DNA from: a bacterium
GTDB taxonomy: Bacteria > Babelota > Babeliae > Babelales > Vermiphilaceae
DNA length: 35,771 nt
Reading direction: 5' to 3'
NCBI GenBank assembly: GCA_021833825.1
Contig: JAKBEL010000003.1
Location: 1-35,771 of the forward strand
Numbering within the stretch: position 1 is the first letter of the stretch; each line of letters opens with the position of its first letter. Positions 1 through 6,368 of the stretch are shown here, in pieces. A program made the translations under genes and the position numbers. Below the pieces are notes generated by a model that had not been told where the DNA came from, did no database searches, and saw only the letters and a program-made list of their open reading frames with translations.

Positions 1-54
1 CTCTTTTAGCATGGCTAAAGCATTTAATTTAAATTCTTTATCGTAATGTCTCAT
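1..54 (-). CDS. Transposase N-terminus, IS3/IS911 OrfA-like (partial, cut by window edge)
   Basis: Only the first 18 codons are inside the window. They read M-R-H-Y-D-K-E-F-K-L-N-A-L-A-M-L-K-E, which matches the usual start of the helix-turn-helix OrfA of IS3-family transposases (a K/R-x-Y-x-x-E-F-K-x-x-A pattern). An AAGGA-type ribosome site lies about 9 bases before the ATG at 54. OrfA would bind the element's ends, and the catalytic OrfB would lie beyond the left edge. The family call rests on a short motif, so treat it as likely rather than certain. Confidence 0.6.
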   Translation of the reverse strand, partial: MRHYDKEFKLNALAMLKE

Positions 55-69
55 GGGACTTATCCTTTA

Positions 70-112
70 TGTAGATTTTATTATTTTACCACGGATTTAT
101 CGTGTCTACAAA
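70..112. repeat. Possible insertion-sequence terminal region
   Basis: TGTAGA at 70-75 and TCTACA at 107-112 are inverted copies flanking an AT-rich stretch, just upstream of the partial transposase start. This is where the outer end of an IS3-like element would lie, with the tip near 105-112. The other end is outside the window, so the terminal repeat cannot be confirmed. Confidence 0.25.
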
Positions 113-198
113 AAGGTAGCAGATTCAGTTCTGGATATGCTTTTGCAAAGAAGCGATTATGGTAGTATTAAACAAAAAGCCTTTTATGAGATAAGTCC

Positions 199-771
199 AT
201 GAAAAAAAATCTATTCGTTACCTTTTTACTCTTAACTTCAACAATAACTGTTTCATCAAATATATATGCATCAATTCAACAATCATCGGCTGTAGTTCCA
301 GCAGAAGTATATCAAGCAATTGACGATCTTGATTATGACAAGCTGGTATCAATATTGACTGTTACGGGGCCATTAAGCAAAGAGGCAAAAGGATTGCCAA
401 TACTTACTTTATATAAACTTCGTGATGAGGTCATTATAGATGGGTCGAATCTTCGAGAAAAATTGTTATTAGATTCACAAGCTTTTGATATCAAAGTGCT
501 TGGTCTTATATCATTTGGATGTTTAAGTTTGTCAGTAGGAACATTAAGTGGTTTGAGTGCTTTATGTCTTCCTGATGCAACCTTATTGAATCGCGTTTTA
601 TTGAGCGGTGCTTCTTTAGGGTTTTTGGCTCTCTGTTCATATGTGGCCTATATTCTTGCAAAAAAGACTCATCAGAAGATTGCTGATATGAACGCATTAA
701 TAGAGCCATTTAATCAGAAGCTAGATATCATTCACAGCATGATAGAATTGATTGAGAGCCATTCGGGTTGA
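199..771 (+). CDS. Hypothetical secreted or membrane protein with two internal membrane segments
   Basis: I do not recognise this 190-residue protein. It begins with a clear signal peptide (residues 1-24, lysines then a hydrophobic run ending around N-I-Y-A-S). A soluble stretch of about 70 residues follows, then two hydrophobic segments at roughly 95-122 and 129-153 that look like a membrane hairpin, and an amphipathic C-terminus. It is probably anchored in the inner membrane after export. The ribosome site is weak. The stop codon overlaps a possible TTG start of the next frame (TTGA). It is the first of five small genes in a row, mostly secreted, which suggests a lineage-specific secretome patch. 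Confidence 0.6.
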   Translation: MKKNLFVTFLLLTSTITVSSNIYASIQQSSAVVPAEVYQAIDDLDYDKLVSILTVTGPLSKEAKGLPILTLYKLRDEVIIDGSNLREKLLLDSQAFDIKVLGLISFGCLSLSVGTLSGLSALCLPDATLLNRVLLSGASLGFLALCSYVAYILAKKTHQKIADMNALIEPFNQKLDIIHSMIELIESHSG

Positions 772-1058
772 AATGTTTCTTTTGGGAGTTGTTTGAGAAA
801 ATTGGTCCAAAATTTCTCTCCAAGATCCAGGGTATGTTCCGGAGCATCTACATTTTGAACGTTGTTGTAGTCCGTATAGTCCAAATGCCGAGCAGAAAAG
901 ACTTGCAGGCTAGGCTAGATAGTATAGGAGTGACAGATTCTATTGAAAAGACAAATATTATTTCTCAGTTAGCTGATCAAGAAAAGGTGCCGCTAGGGGT
1001 TGCTATGGCTGTCGAGTTAGCGTATGTTGATTATGCTGAACAATATTATAAATTTTAG
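768..1058 (+). CDS. Small hypothetical protein, uncertain start
   Basis: No family is recognised. The frame is open from a TTG at 768 that overlaps the previous stop as TTGA, which could allow translational coupling. In-frame ATGs at 834 and 885 are alternatives, and none of the three has a convincing ribosome site. The C-terminal half (from 885) looks like a real small helical domain, with a L-x-x-x-L-x-x-x-G-V pattern loosely like that in the secreted proteins at 1576 and 1999. The N-terminal half is less protein-like. It has a hydrophobic stretch at about residues 27-39 but no typical signal peptide. It could be a decayed gene. Confidence 0.35.
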   Translation: MKCFFWELFEKIGPKFLSKIQGMFRSIYILNVVVVRIVQMPSRKDLQARLDSIGVTDSIEKTNIISQLADQEKVPLGVAMAVELAYVDYAEQYYKF

Positions 1059-1076
1059 ATATTATAAGGATCATAC

Positions 1077-1415
1077 ATGCAAAGAATAGTGCTCTTGCTG
1101 TTATTTGTTGCACCCGTTGCTTTCTCAATGGATAAGGTAGATATCTCTGGATTGGATAAGATAGAGCTTGTTAAAGCCTTATATGACAGAGCCAAAGTAC
1201 AGGGCATGGGTATATGCCAACAGCATTCTGGTAGCTTGTCGGATAGTGAAGTAAGTAAGGCTCTGGCAAAAAATTATATCGACTATCTAAATGGTCGAGT
1301 GATGAAGGTAGATTTATCAGGTGATTCTCTGGATACATGGTTATACAATAGAGATAATGGTCCAGAAGCAGCCGAAATAGTGATTCAAAAACTTCGTGGC
1401 GCAAGTAAGAAATAA
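1077..1415 (+). CDS. Small secreted hypothetical protein
   Basis: This 112-residue protein has a textbook signal peptide (residues 1-17, ending V-A-F-S, cleavage before M-D-K). The mature part is about 95 residues, mainly helical and soluble, with one cysteine. An AAGGA ribosome site sits 6 bases before the ATG. No domain is recognised. It is likely periplasmic or released outside the cell. It lies 18 bases after the preceding small gene and could be cotranscribed with it. Confidence 0.65.
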   Translation: MQRIVLLLLFVAPVAFSMDKVDISGLDKIELVKALYDRAKVQGMGICQQHSGSLSDSEVSKALAKNYIDYLNGRVMKVDLSGDSLDTWLYNRDNGPEAAEIVIQKLRGASKK

Positions 1416-1480
1416 TTACTTACTATTACAAGTTTAATTTTCGGATAAGCTCTAAAGTAAGGCAAAGCTTTTGAGATGGG

Positions 1481-1506
1481 CGATATATATAATATCGACA
1501 TTTTTT
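1481..1506 (+). terminator. Possible weak terminator
   Basis: CGATAT (1481-1486) and ATATCG (1492-1497) form a 6-bp AT-rich stem with a 5-base loop, followed three bases later by six T residues. It lies 66 bases after the preceding stop codon and before the next small gene. The stem is weak, so this is a low-confidence call. Confidence 0.3.
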
Positions 1507-1575
1507 AATCTCTTGTATTAGAATTGCGCAATGTATTGCAAGCAGGAGAATTTATGTAAGCAAGGGAAGGCTCTC

Positions 1576-1974
1576 ATGAAAATGATTATTATATGTTCTA
1601 TTGTGGTCCCTTTGTGCACCATATTTGCTATGGAAGAGCAGGTTGAATCAGAATTGACAAAAATAGGAGTTAAAATTTCAAGCATGGTTGTTAGTCCTTC
1701 TGAATTGGGCCACATTAGTCTGCATAATACAGAAGGATCAGAAAAATATCTGGCAAATTGTAGTGAGGGGCTGATAATGGCGACATTCTGTTCTAAAACC
1801 AATACAATCTCTTGTAAGAAGAGAATATTTTGCTTGTCTGATGGCGCAGAGGGGATCTATCAACGTTACTCAGAGAGGGATATTGATCCTGTTCATTATT
1901 ATTTGCTCCGTATTTTGCATAAGACTCAAGAAAAGAGAATAACTCAAAAAAAGGAGATTCTATTTTTATCATAA
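1576..1974 (+). CDS. Small secreted hypothetical protein, paralogue of the next gene
   Basis: The frame is open from 1531, but the ATG at 1576 has a purine-rich ribosome site (GGGAAGG) and gives a proper signal peptide (residues 1-18, ending T-I-F-A before M-E-E-Q), so I chose it. The mature part shares two blocks with the product at 1999-2409. One is an N-terminal V-E-x-x-L-x-x-x-G-(V/I) segment leading to G-(H/R)-I. The other is a C-terminal (D/N)-I-(D/N)-x-x-H-Y-x-L-L-R-(I/M)-L segment. Four cysteines lie between them. Function is unknown; it is likely periplasmic or exported. Confidence 0.6.
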   Translation: MKMIIICSIVVPLCTIFAMEEQVESELTKIGVKISSMVVSPSELGHISLHNTEGSEKYLANCSEGLIMATFCSKTNTISCKKRIFCLSDGAEGIYQRYSERDIDPVHYYLLRILHKTQEKRITQKKEILFLS

Positions 1975-1998
1975 CAACAAGAATAGGGTTGGACTGGT

Positions 1999-2409
1999 AT
2001 GAAAAATATATTTTATATTTCACTGTTTTTTTCGCATACTCTTTTTCCCATGTCAGGAGATGTTGAGCAAAAGCTTCAAGCGATGGGCATTAATCCTGCA
2101 AGAATTATGATTGATATTGCGAATATTGGTCGCATTCATTATCAAGATGTAAGGCTGGAGTGTGTGGGTGAAAGAATAAGTTATTGGGCCACATATGAAG
2201 AGGGTTCTATTGGGGGAACTTTATGGAAAAGGGGATTTGCTGTAGATATTGAGTGCAGCATATCTATTCGTGAATTATCGGTAGATGGGGTTATGCGTAT
2301 TAAAGAAAAAAATATTAACTCTGCCCATTATCACCTACTTCGTATGCTCTATTGGGAGCAGCAGATGAAAGAATCTTTGCAATATATGGATAAGCTTACA
2401 AAGCAATAG
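1999..2409 (+). CDS. Small secreted hypothetical protein, paralogue of the previous gene
   Basis: This 136-residue protein has a signal peptide at residues 1-18 (K-N then a hydrophobic run, ending L-F-P-M before S-G-D). It aligns by eye with the 1576-1974 product at both ends, including the H-Y-x-L-L-R-M-L block near residue 110. The middle has diverged and carries two cysteines instead of four. The pair is best read as an old tandem duplication. The start follows the previous stop by 24 bases, which suggests one transcript. No known domain is recognised. Confidence 0.6.
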   Translation: MKNIFYISLFFSHTLFPMSGDVEQKLQAMGINPARIMIDIANIGRIHYQDVRLECVGERISYWATYEEGSIGGTLWKRGFAVDIECSISIRELSVDGVMRIKEKNINSAHYHLLRMLYWEQQMKESLQYMDKLTKQ

Positions 2410-2445
2410 GTATTCTAAAATATCTTTTTGGGCGATAACTATTGA

Positions 2446-2522
2446 TTTATTAGCAATTTATCGGCATAATATAGGTATGTTATCGGCAATTTATCAGCAA
2501 TTTGTCGGAATTTTATTGGCGT
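2446..2522 (+). promoter_or_regulatory. Seven tandem 11-bp repeats upstream of fic, probable operator array
   Basis: Seven consecutive 11-base units start at 2446, 2457, 2468, 2479, 2490, 2501 and 2512, with consensus TTTATCGGCAA. Units 1, 2, 4 and 5 differ from it by at most two bases. Unit 3 (AATATAGGTAT) is degenerate. The period is close to one turn of B-DNA, so all copies face the same side of the helix. The array ends 11 bases before the fic ribosome site. A repressor or the Fic protein's own C-terminal DNA-binding domain could bind here; that role is inferred. Confidence 0.55.
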
Positions 2523-2543
2523 TGCTAAGAGCAAGGAGGTTTG

Positions 2544-3638
2544 ATGTCAAAGGGATTTAATCCTATCTATACTATTGATGCCCGCATGGCACATAATTTG
2601 ATGCGTATTGAAGCTGCCAAACAACAAGCTATTGGATTGCCTCTTAATCCTGCGGTTCTTGCTTCATTACGTGCAACCTCAAAACTGTATACTACCCATT
2701 ATTCAACTATGATTGAAGGTAACCGGTTAACGGTAGAACAGATTAGGGAGGTTATTGAACTGGATGAACATATTCACGGCAAAGAGCGCGATGAGCGTGA
2801 AGTCAAAGGATACTATGCGGCTCTTGAGCAATTAGAGCGTTACGTAAAAGAAGAGCTATCTGTTACTGAAACGATCATTAAAACATTTCATGCATTGGTA
2901 ATGGCCGGTGGTAGCTCTCGAGTGAAACCAACCCCTTATCGTGATGGACAGAATGTGATTAGAAATGGCACTAATGGTAAAATTGTCTATATGCCTCCCG
3001 AAGCTAAAGATGTGCCTGAACTTATGAAAGAGCTGGTTCAATGGATAAAAAATAATACTGCTTTGCCATGCCCTATTGTTGCAGCAATTGCCCACTATCA
3101 ATTTGCTACTATTCATCCCTATTATGATGGCAATGGTCGCACTGCACGATTGCTTACAACACTGATTCTCCATCATGGTGGTTATGATTTAAAAGGGGTT
3201 TATTCATTGGATGAGTATTATGCAAAAAATCTAACTGCATATTATCAAGCTATAAGCATTGGGCCTTCGCATAACTACTATATGGGACGAGCTGAAAGTG
3301 ATATTAGTGAATGGATTGCTTATTTTATAGAGGGTATGGCTGTTGCATTCGAAAATGTTATTAAGCAGATGAAAAAAATGCAAAATCAAGGTGGTAAAGA
3401 TCATACAAAATTAATACGAAAACTTGATCCACAGCAACGTAAAGCTTTAGAGCTTTTCAGAAATTATGAAGTGGTTACAAGTGGTCAGATAGGAGAGCTG
3501 TTTGGATATAAACCAAGAACTGCTACAGCATTATGTTCTGCATGGGTGAGATCAGGATTTATTACCATTGTAAATCCATCATTAAAGGCACGTAAATATG
3601 CTCTTGCTGCACAATATCATGATCTATTAGATCTTTAA
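2544..3638 (+). CDS. Fic family protein (probable AMP transferase) with N-terminal inhibitory motif
   Basis: Fic enzymes transfer a nucleotide moiety, usually AMP from ATP, onto a hydroxyl of a target protein. In the numbering of the frame opening at 2541, the catalytic signature H-P-Y-Y-D-G-N-G-R-T-A-R is at 192-203, with the catalytic histidine at 192. An S-T-M-I-E-G-N segment at 55-61 matches the (S/T)-x-x-x-E-(G/N) inhibitory helix, so this is a class II, self-inhibited Fic. The last 70 residues resemble a winged-helix DNA-binding domain, as in many 365-residue Fic proteins. I prefer ATG 2544 over TTG 2541 because AAGGAGG ends 4 bases before 2544. The phased repeats just upstream suggest autoregulation. 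The target is unknown: it could be a bacterial toxin-like protein or a host-directed one, but there is no signal peptide. Confidence 0.9.
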   Translation: MSKGFNPIYTIDARMAHNLMRIEAAKQQAIGLPLNPAVLASLRATSKLYTTHYSTMIEGNRLTVEQIREVIELDEHIHGKERDEREVKGYYAALEQLERYVKEELSVTETIIKTFHALVMAGGSSRVKPTPYRDGQNVIRNGTNGKIVYMPPEAKDVPELMKELVQWIKNNTALPCPIVAAIAHYQFATIHPYYDGNGRTARLLTTLILHHGGYDLKGVYSLDEYYAKNLTAYYQAISIGPSHNYYMGRAESDISEWIAYFIEGMAVAFENVIKQMKKMQNQGGKDHTKLIRKLDPQQRKALELFRNYEVVTSGQIGELFGYKPRTATALCSAWVRSGFITIVNPSLKARKYALAAQYHDLLDL

Positions 3639-3713
3639 AGTTGTCATTCTAAAAAACATTGACAAGACCTTAATTTCTCTTGTGAAAGAACTCGGCAGCA
3701 AGCTACCGAGCTT

Positions 3714-4172
3714 CTAAATTAGTTTGAGTTGCTTGGCTCGTTCCTCAGAATGATCCATCTTCTTTAGCTGATTTCTAACATACTTGCGAATAACCTCTTC
3801 ATTTGCATTTCCTATTGTTTCTACAAAAAAACTTTGCGTCCACAACTTTCCACCCCAAAAATATTTTTTCCTTATTTCAGGATACATCTGAAAAAATTTC
3901 TGCGTAGATATACTTTTCACAATCTGCATGATCTTTGATGGACATTGTTTGGGAACAGATTTTACAACCATATGAATATGATCAATTGGCACTTCCAACT
4001 CAACTAATTCAATATTATAGTCATAAGTTATTGTCGCAATAATTTCTTTCAGACTTGATCTATAAGGCTCTGTAAAAACTTTATGTCTGTATTTGGGAAT
4101 CCATACAAAATGATACATTATCCGAAATACATGATGCGAATTCCTATCTAGTTCCAAGCAGGATCCTTTCAT
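3714..4172 (-). CDS. tnpA: IS200/IS605 family transposase TnpA
   Basis: This is a Y1 HUH single-strand transposase of 152 residues, full length for the family. The metal-binding HUH motif is H65-I-H67 in D-H-I-H-M-V-V, and the nucleophilic tyrosine is Y131 in the I-R-K-Y-V-R-N-Q helix. The conserved N-terminal block M-Y-H-F-V-W-I-P-K-Y-R-H-K-V is at 19-32. The start codon sits at the foot of a perfect 9-bp hairpin, so translation is probably held low. A later ATG at 4118 has no better ribosome site. Its neighbours, Fic and a truncated propeller, are unrelated cargo-side genes. Confidence 0.92.
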   Translation of the reverse strand: MKGSCLELDRNSHHVFRIMYHFVWIPKYRHKVFTEPYRSSLKEIIATITYDYNIELVELEVPIDHIHMVVKSVPKQCPSKIMQIVKSISTQKFFQMYPEIRKKYFWGGKLWTQSFFVETIGNANEEVIRKYVRNQLKKMDHSEERAKQLKLI

Positions 4173-4192
4173 AATGAGCTATCGCTCATTAT
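4171..4192 (-). promoter_or_regulatory. Hairpin over the transposase start codon
   Basis: ATAATGAGC (4171-4179) and GCTCATTAT (4184-4192) form a perfect 9-bp stem with a TATC loop. Read on the minus strand, the 3' arm runs into the ATG at 4172. IS200 elements are known to limit transposase translation with a 5' hairpin that hides the initiation region. The position here fits that role, which is inferred. Confidence 0.55.
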
Positions 4193-4277
4193 AAACGCTA
4201 TCCAGCTCGGGAGCAAGCTCCCGAGATTTCCGCTACGCGGTTAAAGTTAACAGAATATCTATTGTTATAACCTGTAA

Positions 4278-5402
4278 AAAAGAGGGAAAATTGATAGACT
4301 TGGCAATAAGGCTTATGTAACAAATAGTAACAGTACAACTGTTGCTATTATTGATCTATTAACAGATACAGTATCTGGAGTAATTACAGGATTTGATGGA
4401 CCTTCAGGATTGGCGATAAGTCATGATGGAACCAGAGCATATGTGAATAATTATGGCGGCCCAGGAGGGCTTGGGAGCGGTAATGGATCCTCAATTGATG
4501 TTGTAGACCTTGTCAATGATGTTATTGTGGGGCCCCCTATTTTGGTCGATCAAGCACCGGCAGCATTGGCGATACATCCAGATGGATCACGTCTTTATGT
4601 GGCCAATTATGTTGATGGCAATCCAGGGACAGGAACGGTTCAGGTAATAGATACAATTAACAATAGTGTTATTGATACAATAAGTGGTTTTTCAGGGCCA
4701 TTTGATATAGCGATTACACCAGATGGTACTCGAGCATATGTGACCAACTTTGGTAGTAATAATTTTTATCCGTTTGGAACAACAGTTGGTGTTATTGATC
4801 TAGCTACTAATAACCTTATTGATACAATCAATCTTCATAGCATTCAGCCATCAAGTATTGCAATTACACCTGATAATCGTTTTGCGTATGTAACAAATTA
4901 TAACACGCTCTATTCTGACGCCAGTTTTAGTGAATTGATAGCGGGAGCCGGAACGGTAAACATTATTGATCTATCTACTCATGATGTTCTTGCGCAGACC
5001 ATAGAGGTTGATCAATCTCCTGCTGGTATTGCGATATCATCAGATGGTCGCTATGCCTATGTGACCAATTACACATCAAATACGGTTAATGTAATAGCAC
5101 TAGCTGATGTTGAAATTATTAATGCTCAAGGTTGCCAGACGCAGAATCGATTTTTAATGGAAGTTGATCTTATCAATAAGTTGACATGGAGTGTCTCTGG
5201 AGAGACTCCAGTAAGTTATTCTATTTATCGCGATCTTGCATTGACCGATCTGATTGCAACCATTCCTGCAACAACGCAGCCATTGGAATATTTAGATCAT
5301 AATGTGGAGCCGAATGTTATTTATACTTACTATTTAGTGGCCAATGGTAGCAATGATGTTCAATCAGGGCCGGTTATCATTGTTGTTAATAAATCTTGTT
5401 AA
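4278..5402 (+). pseudogene. 5'-truncated YVTN-family beta-propeller protein with C-terminal Fn3-like domain
   Basis: Repeats of the type A-Y-V-T-N ... V-x-V-I-D-L-x-T-x-x-V-I-x-T-I, each followed by P-x-x-I-A-I-T-P-D-G, mark a surface or secreted beta-propeller. About six partial blades are visible, and family members usually have seven. A C-terminal module at about residues 240-330 of the part read from 4410 resembles a fibronectin type III fold. The frame is open from 4278 after a stop at 4275 and encodes propeller sequence well before the first usual start codon, a TTG at 4410. There is no ATG and no signal peptide. The IS200 hairpin lies only about 50 bases upstream, so loss of the 5' end through the insertion or a linked deletion is likely. 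Translation from TTG 4410 or ATT 4290 cannot be excluded. Confidence 0.7.
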
Positions 5403-5424
5403 AAATTATTAGGAGATAAAAGTC

Positions 5425-6027
5425 ATGTTTTCAAAAATAGGTTACTACTTTTTAGCTTCATTCTTTTTTATTATTCCACTATGTGCAAGAGATTATATAA
5501 TAGAGTTCAAAGGGGCAGGGTTTTTCCCAACCAATGATTGCTTTAAAGATATTTATGGTAAAAGTGGTGCTCTTTGGGGGCCTGAGCTAACGGTTCAATT
5601 ATGTGAAAATAATGATCATTGGTACGGTTTTGCAAGCATTGAATATTTCCAAAAAAAGGGACATTCAATTGGGTTATGTGATGATACAAAAGTGAAGTTG
5701 GTTCCTATGGCATTAGGCTTTAAGTATATGCAATCTCTCTTTTGTGATAGAACCGCTTGGTATATGGGCTTAGGTTTTCAACCTGTTTACGTTAGTACTA
5801 ATAACTGCTCTGAATATGTTCTTACAAAGCAATCACGCTGGGGTTTTGGTGGCATTGCAAAAGGGGGAACATATATTGATCTGTCATGCAATTTTGTGCT
5901 TGATCTTTTTGTTGGCTATAGCTTTGTTAAAGCGGGTTGTAAAAAGGTTTGTACTCAAAATGTTGTTCCTCTAAAGGTCAATGTGAGCGGTGTTATTTTT
6001 GGTGGTGGCTTAGGGTATAGGTTTTAG
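5425..6027 (+). CDS. Outer-membrane beta-barrel protein
   Basis: A signal peptide spans residues 1-21 (ending L-C-A before R-D-Y). Alternating hydrophobic and polar strands follow, with many glycines and aromatics. The protein ends G-G-G-L-G-Y-R-F; a final phenylalanine is the usual BamA recognition signal of outer-membrane barrels. At about 180 mature residues it would form an eight-stranded barrel like OmpW/OmpA-type porins. It is rich in cysteine, which is unusual for this class. AGGAG lies 9 bases before the ATG and the gene starts 22 bases after the propeller stop, so the two were probably one operon of surface proteins. Confidence 0.75.
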   Translation: MFSKIGYYFLASFFFIIPLCARDYIIEFKGAGFFPTNDCFKDIYGKSGALWGPELTVQLCENNDHWYGFASIEYFQKKGHSIGLCDDTKVKLVPMALGFKYMQSLFCDRTAWYMGLGFQPVYVSTNNCSEYVLTKQSRWGFGGIAKGGTYIDLSCNFVLDLFVGYSFVKAGCKKVCTQNVVPLKVNVSGVIFGGGLGYRF

Positions 6028-6368
6028 TTAAAGTTAAACAATCAAATTACATTTATTTTATAAACAACGATATGCAAACGATTTATTTACCTAAAAATGT
6101 ATAAATGTTGTTATTGGCTCTAGAAAGCCCGTATAGTGATACTTGTTAATTCAAAATGTCATTGAATGATTCGCGGGAGAAGCGTTGTCAATCACACAAA
6201 GCTAGAGCGTTGAAGGGGAGTGGGGTGAGCAATTGATTTCATTTGGGGATTGGCAATATAGATGGAGGTTATCCCGCGATCAATATTCTTTTCATATTTT
6301 ACTGACATATATCTTTTTTTTTCCTACTATATAAAAATAGCAGTTAAAATTATAGCAGGAATCTTTAT
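6028..6368. other. Gene-free stretch before the calcium ATPase
   Basis: This 341-base gap has no convincing coding gene. It holds a possible promoter (TTGTTA at 6108-6113, 18 bases, TATAGT at 6132-6137), the inverted-repeat element at 6171-6279 listed separately, a run of nine T residues at about 6314-6322 with no strong stem before it, and the ATPase ribosome site GCAGGA (6355-6360). Confidence 0.5.
6171..6279. ncRNA. Candidate structured RNA or small inverted-repeat element
   Basis: TCGCGGGA (6171-6178) pairs perfectly with TCCCGCGA (6272-6279). Inside it, TTGTCAATC (6185-6193) pairs with GATTGGCAA (6248-6256) with one G-U pair. CAAA/TTTG (6197-6200 with 6242-6245) can extend the rod. Two nested long-range helices separated by internal loops suggest an RNA of about 110 bases. 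Equally, the ends could be terminal inverted repeats of a MITE-like element. It is GC-rich compared with the flanks. It matches no RNA family I can name: it lacks the SRP, tmRNA and RNase P core sequences. Confidence 0.35.

Larger units (their letters stand above)
3691..4225 (-). mobile_element. IS200/IS605-family insertion sequence, both hairpin ends present
   Basis: A single Y1 transposase gene is flanked by two related imperfect palindromes. One is 3691-3710 (CTCGGCAGC-AA-GCTACCGAG, one mismatch pair) and the other is 4206-4225 (CTCGGGAGC-AA-GCTCCCGAG, perfect). Subterminal hairpins recognised as single strands are the hallmark of IS200/IS605 elements, which move without terminal inverted repeats or target duplication. 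The true tips lie some bases outside the hairpins and are not resolved. No accessory tnpB/IscB gene is present. Its right side abuts the truncated YVTN gene. Confidence 0.85.

Noticed and set aside
6211-6220. GGGGAG resembling the manganese (yybP-ykoY) riboswitch
   Set aside because: Only this short string matches. The second conserved loop and the expected helices are missing, so I do not call that riboswitch despite the downstream cation pump.
6157-6237. Short ATG frame of 26 codons inside the inverted-repeat element
   Set aside because: It has no ribosome site, and its sequence is dictated by the paired arms of the element, so chance is more likely than a real peptide.
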